DNA from: CAWAYR01 sp050250955
GTDB taxonomy: Bacteria; Acidobacteriota; Vicinamibacteria; Vicinamibacterales; UBA2999
Direction of reading: 5' to 3'
Assembly (NCBI GenBank): GCA_050250955.1
Contig: JBFWNR010000012.1
Span: 1-64,000, forward strand
Length of the DNA: 64,000 bases
This document shows, one piece after another, positions 37,333-46,004 of the stretch. The position numbers were made by a program, and so were the translations under genes. The notes under the pieces are model-generated. The model had not been told where the DNA came from. It did not search any database and worked only from the letters and a program-made list of their open reading frames with translations. Position 1 is the stretch's first letter. Every line of letters starts with the position of its first letter.

Positions 37333-37521
37333 TCGATTCTTTCTCGTCGACAATCCCGACGCATGGAACGAATGCGACCATCGCCCCGGCGCGCCGGGGC
37401 CGGCGTCGGTGACCAGGCGGCGTTGACTTGCTTCCGGCCGTGTGACAGCCTCGCGCTCTCGATTCGAGGGGCGCCGTCGAATCGACGTCCCCGGGCTCGC
37501 CGGGCGCCGAAGGAGCCGTCG

Positions 37522-38031
37522 ATGCCAGCCTGGATCCGCGGCGCGGTGCTGGCCGCGCTGCTCGGGGCGATGTCCCCGCCATGCCTCCGAGCGCAGCAGC
37601 CGGCGCTGACCGACGCCGACCTGGCCCGGGTGCGGACCGAGGTGACCGCGGCGGTGGACAAGTACTACGCCTACTTCACCGCGCGCGACATGAAGGCGCT
37701 GCCGGACGAGATCTTCAACATCCCGTGGATCGTCATCGGCGGCTCGGGTCCCCAGGCAGACCTCACCAGGGAGCAGGCGCTGGCCCGCTTCGAGGCCTCG
37801 CTGAAGGACCTGGTGGCCAGCGGCTGGGCCAAGTCGATCTTCACGACCGAGAACGTCTGCGTGCTGAACGGCAACGCCGCCATCGCCAGCGGCTACAACA
37901 CCCGCTACAAGACCGACGGCACGGTGATGTCGGTGGGCGGCGTGTCCTACCTGTTCGGACGAACCACGGCCGGCTGGCGGGTCGTGTCCTACACCGGCCA
38001 CGCGCGTGGCAAGGTGGTGCGCTGTGACTGA
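37522..38031 (+). CDS. Exported SnoaL/DUF4440-like protein
   Basis: A 169-residue protein with a signal peptide (about 1-25, ending PPCLRAQQ). The NTF2-like core is visible in VDKYYAYFTARDMKALPDEIFN, TREQALARFEASLKDLVASGW and the C-terminal sheet YLFGRTTAGWRVVSYTGH. ATG 37522 is supported by AAGGAG at 37510-37515. The flavoprotein that follows starts with GTG inside the last codons of this gene (8-bp overlap), so they are translationally coupled. This implies that the two act together, perhaps with the small protein binding the flavoprotein's substrate or product. Confidence 0.75.
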   Translation: MPAWIRGAVLAALLGAMSPPCLRAQQPALTDADLARVRTEVTAAVDKYYAYFTARDMKALPDEIFNIPWIVIGGSGPQADLTREQALARFEASLKDLVASGWAKSIFTTENVCVLNGNAAIASGYNTRYKTDGTVMSVGGVSYLFGRTTAGWRVVSYTGHARGKVVRCD

Positions 38032-39943
38032 GTTCCGCCGTCTCGGCATGGACCGGCGCATCGCGCGCCGCGACTTCCTGAACGGCGTGGCGCTGGGGGT
38101 GGCTGGCGCGTCGTTGACGGAGCCCGTCTCGGCAGCTCTGAAGAGTCCCGCAGGGCAGAGCCTCAGCTCTGCCGCGGCCCAGGCCGGCGCCGGCGAACCC
38201 GCCTATCCGCCACAGCGCCTCCGCCTGCGCGGCCAGCACGCGTCCGCGATCGAGTCGTTCGCCGCCATCAAGCGCGGCGACTTCGCCGCCTATCCGTCGA
38301 TCGACGCCGACACCGGCGAGACCTACGACCTGGTGGTGGTCGGCGGCGGGCTGTCGGGACTCGCCGCCGCCTACTTCTGGCACCAGGCGTTGCCCAACCA
38401 GCGCGTGCTGGTGCTGGACAACCACGACGACTTCGGCGGCCACGCCAAGCGCAACGAGTTCGTCTACGGCGGGCGCACCTACCTGGGCTACGGCGGCACG
38501 ATGAGCGTCGCGACGCCGTATCCCTACAGCTACATGGCCAAGCAGCTGCTGGTCGATCTCGGCGTGGACGTGGCCAGGAACGCCGAGTTCCTCAACCGCA
38601 CGCTGTTCGAGCAGCACCAGCTCGGCGCCGGCACGTTCTTCGACAAGGAGCATTTCGGCGAGGACCGGCTGGTGGCCGGCACCGGCCGGCCGTCGTGGCC
38701 CGAGTTCTTCGCCAGGGCGCCGCTCACCGAGGCCGCCCGCCGCGACCTGACCCGGCTCTACGGCAAGAACCCGGACTACCTGCACGGCAAGACGCTCGAG
38801 CAGAAGCTGGCGCTGCTCAGCCGGATCAGCCACCAGGAGTTCCTGCTCACCCACGCGGCGATGAGTCCCGATGCCCTGCCGTTCTTCCTCGGCCAGGGCG
38901 GCCGCAACAACAAGCGCGTGGACACCACGCCGGCCCTGGAAGCGGCGCGGGCTGGTCGCATCGGCTTCGACGGCCTCGGGCTGCCCGACGAGGAGTCGTT
39001 CCGCCAGGGCAGCTTCACCTTCCACTTCCCGGATGGCAACGCGTCGATCGCGCGGCTGCTGGTCTCGCGGCTGGTGCCGGCGGCGGTGCCCGGCAGCCAC
39101 GACATGCGGACCATCGTGCAGGCGCCGCCGACCGCGTACGACAGGCTCGATGCCGACGGCACGCCCACCCGCGTGCGTCTGAACAGCACCGTGACGCGGG
39201 TGTCCGTGGAGGGGCCGGCCGGGCGCCCCACGGGCGCCAAGGTCGCCTACCTCCACGGCGGGAAGATGCACCAGGTGCGGGCCGAGAGCGTCGTGCTGGC
39301 CTGCTACAACGCCCTCATCCCGCGCCTGCTGCCCGAGCTGCCGGCGGTGCAGAAAGACGCGCTGGGCTACTCGGTGAAGGTGCCGATGCTCTACACCAAC
39401 GTGCTGCTGCGGCGCTGGACCTCGTTCAAGCAGCTCGGCGTCGCCAGCATCAGTGCCCCGGGGATGTACCACCCGAGCACGAGCCTCGATCCGGGAACGA
39501 CCATCGGCGGTTACCAGGGCGTGACCACGCCCGACGAGCCGATCGTCGTCCACATGGTGCGCAACCCGAACAAACCCGGGCTGCCGCGCAAGGAGCAGAA
39601 TCGCGTCGGGCAGCAGGAGCTGCTCACCATGTCGTTCCACGACTTCGAGCTGTCGATCCGCCGCCAGTTCGCCCGCATGCTCGCCGGCACCGATTTCGAC
39701 CCGGCCGCCGACATCGTCGGCATCGCCGTGAACCGCTGGCCCGACGGCTATTCCTATACCTACGACACGCTGGCCGACCCGGACGTGCCGTCCGAACAGC
39801 GGCCGCACGTGATCGGCCGCCAGCGCTTCGGGCCGGTGACGATCGCCAATTCGGATGCCGGCGCCGCCGCGTTCACCAACCAGGCCTTCGACGAGGCGCA
39901 TCGCGCCGTGCAGGAGCTGCTGGTCGCGCGGGGCCTGGCGTGA
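38024..39943 (+). CDS. Spermidine-dehydrogenase-like Tat flavoprotein, paralogue 2
   Basis: A 639-residue protein from GTG 38024; this start is chosen because it overlaps the upstream stop and gives the same N-terminal layout as the other two copies. The Tat signal is ARRDFLNGVALGVAG (about 14-28), the FAD fold is GGGLSG (107-112), and the family signature DNHDDFGGHAKRNE follows. It keeps FHFPDGNASIARLLVSRLVP and VNRWPDGYSYTYDTL. The linker between Tat signal and fold is longer than in paralogues 1 and 3 and contains a perfect DNA hairpin (38154-38173). The substrate is unknown. It is followed 28 bp later by the APC permease. Confidence 0.82.
   Translation: MTEFRRLGMDRRIARRDFLNGVALGVAGASLTEPVSAALKSPAGQSLSSAAAQAGAGEPAYPPQRLRLRGQHASAIESFAAIKRGDFAAYPSIDADTGETYDLVVVGGGLSGLAAAYFWHQALPNQRVLVLDNHDDFGGHAKRNEFVYGGRTYLGYGGTMSVATPYPYSYMAKQLLVDLGVDVARNAEFLNRTLFEQHQLGAGTFFDKEHFGEDRLVAGTGRPSWPEFFARAPLTEAARRDLTRLYGKNPDYLHGKTLEQKLALLSRISHQEFLLTHAAMSPDALPFFLGQGGRNNKRVDTTPALEAARAGRIGFDGLGLPDEESFRQGSFTFHFPDGNASIARLLVSRLVPAAVPGSHDMRTIVQAPPTAYDRLDADGTPTRVRLNSTVTRVSVEGPAGRPTGAKVAYLHGGKMHQVRAESVVLACYNALIPRLLPELPAVQKDALGYSVKVPMLYTNVLLRRWTSFKQLGVASISAPGMYHPSTSLDPGTTIGGYQGVTTPDEPIVVHMVRNPNKPGLPRKEQNRVGQQELLTMSFHDFELSIRRQFARMLAGTDFDPAADIVGIAVNRWPDGYSYTYDTLADPDVPSEQRPHVIGRQRFGPVTIANSDAGAAAFTNQAFDEAHRAVQELLVARGLA
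38154..38173. repeat. 8-4-8 hairpin inside the paralogue-2 coding region
   Basis: GGCAGAGC-CTCA-GCTCTGCC has perfect 8-bp arms and lies in frame, encoding part of the linker after the Tat signal. It resembles the intergenic hairpin at 29605-29624 (GGCGGAGC arms, 4-nt loop) and may be an in-frame repeat insertion. Confidence 0.55.
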
Positions 39944-39971
39944 CCCGGTCGGGGTGGGGGGCGTTGGCGGG

Positions 39972-41498
39972 ATGACGGATCACGCCACCGCGCCGGCGCC
40001 GGCCGAGGACGACGGGTTCCAGCGATCGCTGGGTCTGTTCGACTCGACGATGGTCGTCGTCGGCGCGATGATCGGCTCGGGCATCTTCCTGGTGTCGGCC
40101 GACATGACCCGGCTGCTCGGCTCGGCCGGCTGGGTGCTCGCCGCCTGGGGGGTGACGGCGCTGCTCACGCTGGCGGCGGCGTTGTCCTACGGCGAGCTGG
40201 CGGCGATGATGCCGCGGGCCGGCGGCCAGTACGTCTACCTGCGCGAGGCCTTCTCGCCGCTGGCCGGGTTCCTCTACGGCTGGACGCTCTTCACGGTGAT
40301 CCAGACCGGCACGGTGGCGGCGGTCAGCGTCGGCTTCGCGCGCTACGCCGGGGTCGTCTTCCCGTCAATCGGCGAGGACCGCTACCTCATCCCGCCGCTG
40401 CACCTCACCGAGTCCTACGCGCTGTCGCTCTCCAACGCCCAGCTGCTGGCCGTCGCGGTGATCGCCCTGCTGACCTGGACCAACACCCGCGGCCTCGACT
40501 ACGGCCGGATCATCCAGAACGTCTTCACGTCGGCGAAGACGCTGGCGCTGCTCGGCCTCATCGTCCTCGGCCTGCTGCTCGGCGTCGACGCTGCCGCCCT
40601 CGACGCCAACTTCACCCGGCCGTGGACGGCGGTGGCGCCGGCGACGCTCGCCCCGGGGCTCGACGCCACCTCAGCCTACGGTCTCGTCGTCGCGCTGGCC
40701 ATCGCCCAGGTCGGGTCGCTGTTCGCCTCCGACGCCTGGAACAACATCACCTTCACCGCCGGCGAGGTGCGCAACCCGCGCCGTGACGTGCCGCTGTCGC
40801 TGGCCATCGGCACCGGCCTGGTGATGGTGCTCTATCTGCTGGCCAACCTCGCCTACTTCGTCGCCCTGCCGATCGACGTGGTCAAGACCGTGCCGTCGGA
40901 TCGCGTGGCGGCGGCGGCGCTCGAAGTGGCGCTGCCGGGCATCGGCGGCTCGCTGCTGGCGGTGGGGATCATGATCTCCACGTTCGGCTGCGCCAACGGC
41001 ATGCTGCTGGCCGGCGCCCGCGCCTACTACGCCATGGCGCGGGACAGCCTGTTCTTCCGCCAGGCCGGCGTGTTGAACCGCCACCGCGTGCCGGCGTGGG
41101 CGCTGACGATCCAGGGGATCTGGACGGCTTTCCTGGTGCTGCCGCGGGTCTACGACCCGCTGTCGCGCAGCTACGGCAATCTCTACAGCAGCCTGCTCGA
41201 CTACGTCGTCTCGGCAGCGCTCGTGTTCTACATCCTGACCATCGCCGGCATCTTCCGGCTGCGCCGGCTGCGGCCCGACGCCGCGCGGCCGTATCGGGCC
41301 GTCGGCTATCCGGTGGTCCCGGCGCTCTACATCGTCGCCGCCACCGCTATTCTGATCGTGCTGGCGGTCTATCGATCGTCGACCACGTGGCCGGGCTTCG
41401 CCATCGTGCTGTTGGGGATTCCCGCCTACGTCTGGCTCCGGCGGGCTGGCAGCCGCCCGCGGCCGGCGGAGGTCCCCGGCGCGGTGGCGCGTCGATGA
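39972..41498 (+). CDS. APC-superfamily amino acid/amine permease
   Basis: A 508-residue inner-membrane carrier with about 12 helices. Family signatures are VVVGAMIGSGIFLVSADMTR in TM1, the consensus PRAGGQYVYLREAF in TM3 and NNITFTAGEVRNPRRDVP after TM6. The C-terminal half (ARAYYAMARDSLFFRQAGVLNR) is typical of the LAT-like/YfnA group. It should exchange or symport an amino acid or a similar cationic or neutral amine. Its place between two SpdH-like flavoprotein genes suggests uptake of the oxidised product or the parent compound. ATG 39972 follows a G-rich stretch. The downstream flavoprotein start overlaps or closely follows this stop. Confidence 0.88.
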   Translation: MTDHATAPAPAEDDGFQRSLGLFDSTMVVVGAMIGSGIFLVSADMTRLLGSAGWVLAAWGVTALLTLAAALSYGELAAMMPRAGGQYVYLREAFSPLAGFLYGWTLFTVIQTGTVAAVSVGFARYAGVVFPSIGEDRYLIPPLHLTESYALSLSNAQLLAVAVIALLTWTNTRGLDYGRIIQNVFTSAKTLALLGLIVLGLLLGVDAAALDANFTRPWTAVAPATLAPGLDATSAYGLVVALAIAQVGSLFASDAWNNITFTAGEVRNPRRDVPLSLAIGTGLVMVLYLLANLAYFVALPIDVVKTVPSDRVAAAALEVALPGIGGSLLAVGIMISTFGCANGMLLAGARAYYAMARDSLFFRQAGVLNRHRVPAWALTIQGIWTAFLVLPRVYDPLSRSYGNLYSSLLDYVVSAALVFYILTIAGIFRLRRLRPDAARPYRAVGYPVVPALYIVAATAILIVLAVYRSSTTWPGFAIVLLGIPAYVWLRRAGSRPRPAEVPGAVARR

Positions 41499-41506
41499 GG
41501 AGCACT

Positions 41507-43498
41507 ATGCGCGGCAGCGATCATGATCTCGGCATGGGGCGCCCGATCCACCGGCGCGACTTCGTCAACGGGACGGCCGTGGCGCTCGGCGTATCGCTGC
41601 TGCCGAAGTGGAGCTGGGCGCTCGACCTCGACGCCCGCGCCGCCGCCCAGGAGACCGGTGCCGACTACCCGCCGCGTCGCACCGGGCTGCGCGGCAGCCA
41701 TGAGGGAACCTTCGAGATCTCGCACCAGCTGCGCGATGGCCGCGGCCCCGACCTGGCGGGCGCCACGCACACCGGCGAGACCTACGACCTGGTGGTCGTC
41801 GGCGGCGGGCTGAGCGGCTTGGCGGCGGCCTACTACTTCCTGCAGAACGTCGGCCGCTCGGCCCGCGTCCTCGTGCTCGACAACCACGACGACTTCGGCG
41901 GCCACGCCAAGCGCAACGAGTTCGTGGTCGGCGGAAAGCTGCTGGCGCTGAACGGCGGCACCCTCAACATCGAGTCGCCGCTGCGCTACAACCAGCCGTC
42001 GCGCCAGCTGCTGGCCGGCATCGGCGTCGACCTCGATCGCTTCGTGAAGAACAACACCGCCAACCGCAGCCTCTACTCCGGGCTCGGCCTGCGCAGCGGC
42101 CACTTCTTCGACAAGGAGACGTGGGGGCGCGATCACCTGGCGGTGCGCCCGGCCGGCCGCGGCCGTGGCGGCTTTCCGCCGGAGTACCTCGACACCCTGC
42201 CGATCTCGGACCGGGCCAAGGCCGACATGCGTCGCCTCCTGGATCCCGGGCAGCCGGACTACCTCCCCGGGCTCAGTTCCACCGAGAAGAAGGCGAAGCT
42301 GGCGCGGATGAGCCTCGAGTACTACCTGCTCGAGGTGGCCAAGGTGGACAGACAGTGCCTGTGGTTCTACATGGCCACCGGCCGCGGCGTGTTCTGCGTC
42401 GGCGCCGACGCCATTCCGGCGCTTTTCGGCTGGGAGATGGGCGTGCCCGGCTTCGCCGGCTTGAAGCTGGAACCGACGCCCGAGGGCGTCCTGGCCGACC
42501 TTCCCGGCGGCCATCACGGCCGGCAGAAGGCCGAGGGCGGCGGCGGATCGATTCACTTCCCCGACGGCAACGCGACGGTTGCGCGCCTGCTGGTCCGCTG
42601 GCTCATTCCGGAGGCCGTGCCCGGGTCCACGCAGGAGGACGTCGGCGCCGCCCACGTCGACTACGGCCGGCTCGATCGTGACGGGCAGACGGCGCGCATC
42701 CGCTTGAGCAGCACCGTGCTCAACGTCCGCCACGACGGCGAGCCGGGGGCCGCCCGCGAGGTGGTGGTCACCTACAGCCGCAGCGGCGGCCGTCTGGAAG
42801 ACGTCCGCGCCCGCCACGTCGTGATGGCGTGCTGGAACATGGTGATCCCGCACCTGGTGCCGGAGCTGCCGGCCGCCCAGAAAGAGGCGCTGGTCTACGG
42901 CGTGAAGGGGCCGCTGGTCTACACCAGCGTGGCGCTCACCAACTGGCGCGCGTTCGCAACGCTCGGTGTCGCCAACATCAGCAGCCCGACGATGTACCAC
43001 GACAGCTTCGGCCTCGGCGAGGCGGTCAGCCTCGGCGACCTGCGCCACCCGCAGACCCCGGACGATCCGATCGTCCTGCGCATGGATCGCCATCCGTGCG
43101 CGCCCGGCAAGCCGCGCAAGGAGCAGCACCGGATCGGCCGCGCCGACCTGCTGGCGACGTCGTTCGAGACCTTCGAGCGGCACATCCGCGATCAGCTGGC
43201 CCGCACGCTGGCCGGCGGCGGCTTCGACCCGGCCAGGGACATCGCCGCGATCACCGTGAACCGCTGGCCGCACGGCTACGCCTACACCTACAACTCGCTC
43301 ACCGACCCGTTGGAGTGGGTGTTCACCTCGTCGGCGGAGCGGCCGTGCGTGAAGGCGCGGCAGCCGTTCGGGTCGATCACCATCGCCAACTCCGATGCCG
43401 CGGCCAGTCCACACACCGATGCCGCGTTCCTCGAGGCCCACCGGGCGGTGGGCGAGGTGCTGGAGCGGCGCGCCTACCCCTTCATCAGCCGCGAGTGA
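41507..43498 (+). CDS. Spermidine-dehydrogenase-like Tat flavoprotein, paralogue 3
   Basis: A 663-residue protein. ATG 41507 has AGGAG at 41498-41502; an ATG at 41495 overlapping the permease stop (ATGA) would add four residues. The Tat motif is HRRDFVNGTAVALGVS (15-30), the FAD fold GGGLSG lies at 99-104, and DNHDDFGGHAKRNE follows. It carries IHFPDGNATVARLLVRWLIP and VNRWPHGYAYTYNSL, and an extra charged insert (GGHHGRQKAEGGGGS) before the first of these. The arrangement and conserved blocks are the same as in paralogues 1 and 2, so the three arose by duplication and probably act on related substrates. Confidence 0.82.
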   Translation: MRGSDHDLGMGRPIHRRDFVNGTAVALGVSLLPKWSWALDLDARAAAQETGADYPPRRTGLRGSHEGTFEISHQLRDGRGPDLAGATHTGETYDLVVVGGGLSGLAAAYYFLQNVGRSARVLVLDNHDDFGGHAKRNEFVVGGKLLALNGGTLNIESPLRYNQPSRQLLAGIGVDLDRFVKNNTANRSLYSGLGLRSGHFFDKETWGRDHLAVRPAGRGRGGFPPEYLDTLPISDRAKADMRRLLDPGQPDYLPGLSSTEKKAKLARMSLEYYLLEVAKVDRQCLWFYMATGRGVFCVGADAIPALFGWEMGVPGFAGLKLEPTPEGVLADLPGGHHGRQKAEGGGGSIHFPDGNATVARLLVRWLIPEAVPGSTQEDVGAAHVDYGRLDRDGQTARIRLSSTVLNVRHDGEPGAAREVVVTYSRSGGRLEDVRARHVVMACWNMVIPHLVPELPAAQKEALVYGVKGPLVYTSVALTNWRAFATLGVANISSPTMYHDSFGLGEAVSLGDLRHPQTPDDPIVLRMDRHPCAPGKPRKEQHRIGRADLLATSFETFERHIRDQLARTLAGGGFDPARDIAAITVNRWPHGYAYTYNSLTDPLEWVFTSSAERPCVKARQPFGSITIANSDAAASPHTDAAFLEAHRAVGEVLERRAYPFISRE

Positions 43499-43500
43499 GT

Positions 43501-43610
43501 GCGTCCAGCCGGGGCGTGCACGCCGGCCTCTTCCGGAGGACGAGATGATTGTGGGGCGTCAGTTGGCGAGGCCGGAGGAAGAGGCCGGTGGGCGCGCCCC
43601 GGCTGGACGT
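43501..43610. terminator. Large inverted repeat between convergent genes: candidate bidirectional terminator
   Basis: CGTCCAGCCGGGGCG (43502-43516) pairs perfectly with 43595-43609, and CCGGCCTCTTCC (43523-43534) with 43577-43588. The blocks are 15 and 12 bp long, with a symmetric 6-bp mismatch and a 42-bp centre. The arms start 3 bp after the flavoprotein stop and end 2 bp before the opposing gene's stop, so both transcripts would end in the same stem. No T-tract is present. Confidence 0.65.
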
Positions 43611-43612
43611 GC

Positions 43613-44260
43613 TCAGTAGCCGACGCCCAGCTTCTTCAGCGCCTCGTCCGGGCAGCCGTTCCACGCCGCCACGGCGCGGTTGCCCAGGTACTGCAGGTCC
43701 TCCATCCCCATCCTCGTAGTCCAGAAGCCGGTGGCCGTCAGGTCGCGGAAGCTGGCGAAGAAGGCCCGGCCGTGGGACAGCATCGGCAGGGCCGGCACGT
43801 CGTCCCAGGTCACCGACGCGGCGCCGTCGGCCGGCTCGGGGGGCGGAGCGGAGATGTCGTCGAGGAGCGCCGTGCGCTCCGCGTCTGTGCAGGCGACGAA
43901 CGTCTTGTCGAACCGCCGCTGGCATTCCAGGTCGATCCACGCCAGGCCGCCGCGCATCGCCGTCTGCCGGCGCGTCTCTTCGGCCAGGCGGGGCTCGTCG
44001 ATCAGGATGACGTCGAGGAACTCCGGCACGCCGGCGTCGGTGGCGCTGCCCGAGCGGTCGTCGCGCGGGATGATGGCGTCCACCAGCACCCGCACGGTCC
44101 GATACTCGTGCGCGGTGAAGAACTTCGGCGCATATGCCGGCGCCGTCGCGCGGGCGGCCTGCGCCAGGCCGTGCGCCGCGCTCACCTCGTCGCCGGTCCA
44201 GGTGAACCCGGCCGCCAGTCCGGCCGCCCCCAGCCGCTGCAGCATCTGCCGCCGATCCAT
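43613..44260 (-). CDS. Gluconate-2-dehydrogenase subunit-3-like protein (Tat-bearing small subunit)
   Basis: A 215-residue protein with a twin-arginine-like N-terminus (RRQMLQRLGAAGLAAGF, 3-19). The core FFTAHEYRTVRVLVDAIIPRDD followed by GVPEFLDVILIDEP is the subunit-3 signature (DUF1127-unrelated, Gluconate_2-dh3). These small subunits escort a folded GMC flavoprotein through the Tat system. The start ATG overlaps the GMC stop by one base (TGATG), indicating coupled synthesis. The cytochrome c subunit that often completes such dehydrogenases is not adjacent. Confidence 0.85.
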   Translation of the reverse strand: MDRRQMLQRLGAAGLAAGFTWTGDEVSAAHGLAQAARATAPAYAPKFFTAHEYRTVRVLVDAIIPRDDRSGSATDAGVPEFLDVILIDEPRLAEETRRQTAMRGGLAWIDLECQRRFDKTFVACTDAERTALLDDISAPPPEPADGAASVTWDDVPALPMLSHGRAFFASFRDLTATGFWTTRMGMEDLQYLGNRAVAAWNGCPDEALKKLGVGY

Positions 44261-45987
44261 CAGATCACCCCGGCCTTTCGCTGATCGACGATGAACCCCG
44301 ACGTCCGCATGGCGAGGGCGAGGATCGTCCAGGTCACGTTCTTGTCGGCGTTGGTCACGAACGGGCCGCCGTCGGCGACGAACAGGTTCCTGACGTCGTG
44401 GGCCTGGCACTGCGCGTTGAGCACCGAGGTGCTGGCCGAGTGTCCCATCCGCGTGACGCCCACCTCGTGGATGATGCGTCCGCCGGGCTCGATGCCGTAG
44501 CCGTCCGCGCGGCCCGGCATCGGCGACAGCGGCGTGCCGCCCATCTGGTCGATGAGGGCGCGGAAGGTCTGCTGCATGTGCCGCACCTGGTTCAGCTCGC
44601 GGTCGGTCCACTGGAAGTGGAAGCGCAGCACCGGGATGCCCCAGCGATCGACCACCGTGGGATCGAGCTCGCAGTAGCTGCCGGCGTTGGGGATCATCTC
44701 GCCGCGACCGGCGAACGAGACGCGGGCGCCGTAGAAGCGGCGATAGTCGTCCTTGAGCGCCTGGCCGTAGCCCGCCGGCACGATGGCGCGGCCGTCGGCG
44801 CCAGTGCCGGTGTAGCGGTGGAAGTTGGCGAGGAACCCGGCCGACGGCATGCGGCGCCCGCCGCCGATCTCGATGTGGTAGCCGCGCGGGAAGTCGAGGG
44901 TGCGGTTGTCGAGCCACCACGGCATGTAGAGGTGCATGCCGCTGGCGCCGTCCTCGTTGTGCGGCGGCGTGTTCATCAGCTTGGGGATGAACCCGGCGAC
45001 ACTGGTGCCCGTGGTGTCGGTGAGATAGCGGCCCACCGTGCCGCTGGAATTGGCGAGGCCGCGCGGGAACTGGCCGGACGTCGAGTTGAGGAGGAGCCGC
45101 GCCGACTCGCAGGCGCTGGCCGCCAGCACGACGACGCGCGCCCGGACGTGGTTGTCCCGTCCGGTGGTCGTGTCGATGTAGGACACACCGGACGCCAGGC
45201 CGGCCTCGTCCACCGTGACCTCACGGGCCATGGCGCCGGTGATCATCGCCAGCCGACCGGTGGCAAGCGCCGGCGGCAGCAGCACCGATGGCGACGAGAA
45301 GTTGGCGTGGATCGCGCACCCGCGGCCGCACTGCCCGCAGTAGTGGCACGCCCTCCGACCGTTGTGCGGGCGGGTCAGGATCGACAGCCGCGACGGGATG
45401 CAGGTGATCTTCAGGGCGTCGGCGGCCTGCTTGATCAGCAGCTCGTAGCAGCGCGGCCGCGGCGGCGGCAGGAAGATGCCGTCGGGCTCGTTGGGCAGGC
45501 CCTCGACCGAGCCGAACAGGCCGACGAATCGATCGAGCTCGTCGTAGTACGGCTTCAGGTCGTCGTAGGCGATCGGCCAGTCGTCGCCGAGCCCGTCGAG
45601 GCTGCGGCGGCGGAAGTCGTCGGGGCCGAAGCGCAGCGAGATCCGCCCCCAGTGGTTGGTGCGCCCGCCGACCATGCGGGTGCGGAACCAGTCGAAGCGC
45701 GACCCCGGACCGGTGGTGTACGGTTCACCGTCCAGCGTCCAGCCGCCGAGTCCGGCATCGAACTCGCCGAACTGCCGCGCCGGGATCGCCGCGCCGCGGT
45801 GCGGCCCGTCGTAGGACCAGGCGAACATCCGCGAGTCCTTCGCCGGGTCCCACGGCACGCCGGCCTCGAGCATCACCACATCGGCCCCGGCCTCGGTGAG
45901 CACTTTGGCCGCCATGCCGCCGCCGGCACCCGAGCCGACGATGCAGACGTCGAAGACCTTGCGGTTTCTGATGACTTGCAGCGCCAT
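44260..45987 (-). CDS. GMC-family FAD dehydrogenase (large subunit)
   Basis: A 575-residue flavoprotein without its own signal. The FAD fold is VCIVGSGAGGGMAAKVL (14-30), with VGGRTNHWGRISLRF (106-120) as the GMC signature. CHYCGQCGRGC at C214, C217, C220 and C224 suggests an iron-sulfur centre or a structural cluster, as in related bacterial sugar dehydrogenases. The C-terminal active-site region reads IIHEVGVTRMGHSAS, with KNVTWTILALAMR providing the conserved Asn. Relatives oxidise sugars or glycosides, including at C3, but the substrate here is not known. It follows a kinase gene by 17 bp and precedes its subunit-3 partner with a one-base overlap. Confidence 0.87.
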   Translation of the reverse strand: MALQVIRNRKVFDVCIVGSGAGGGMAAKVLTEAGADVVMLEAGVPWDPAKDSRMFAWSYDGPHRGAAIPARQFGEFDAGLGGWTLDGEPYTTGPGSRFDWFRTRMVGGRTNHWGRISLRFGPDDFRRRSLDGLGDDWPIAYDDLKPYYDELDRFVGLFGSVEGLPNEPDGIFLPPPRPRCYELLIKQAADALKITCIPSRLSILTRPHNGRRACHYCGQCGRGCAIHANFSSPSVLLPPALATGRLAMITGAMAREVTVDEAGLASGVSYIDTTTGRDNHVRARVVVLAASACESARLLLNSTSGQFPRGLANSSGTVGRYLTDTTGTSVAGFIPKLMNTPPHNEDGASGMHLYMPWWLDNRTLDFPRGYHIEIGGGRRMPSAGFLANFHRYTGTGADGRAIVPAGYGQALKDDYRRFYGARVSFAGRGEMIPNAGSYCELDPTVVDRWGIPVLRFHFQWTDRELNQVRHMQQTFRALIDQMGGTPLSPMPGRADGYGIEPGGRIIHEVGVTRMGHSASTSVLNAQCQAHDVRNLFVADGGPFVTNADKNVTWTILALAMRTSGFIVDQRKAGVI

Positions 45988-46004
45988 GGTCGGTTCCCAT
46001 CAGC

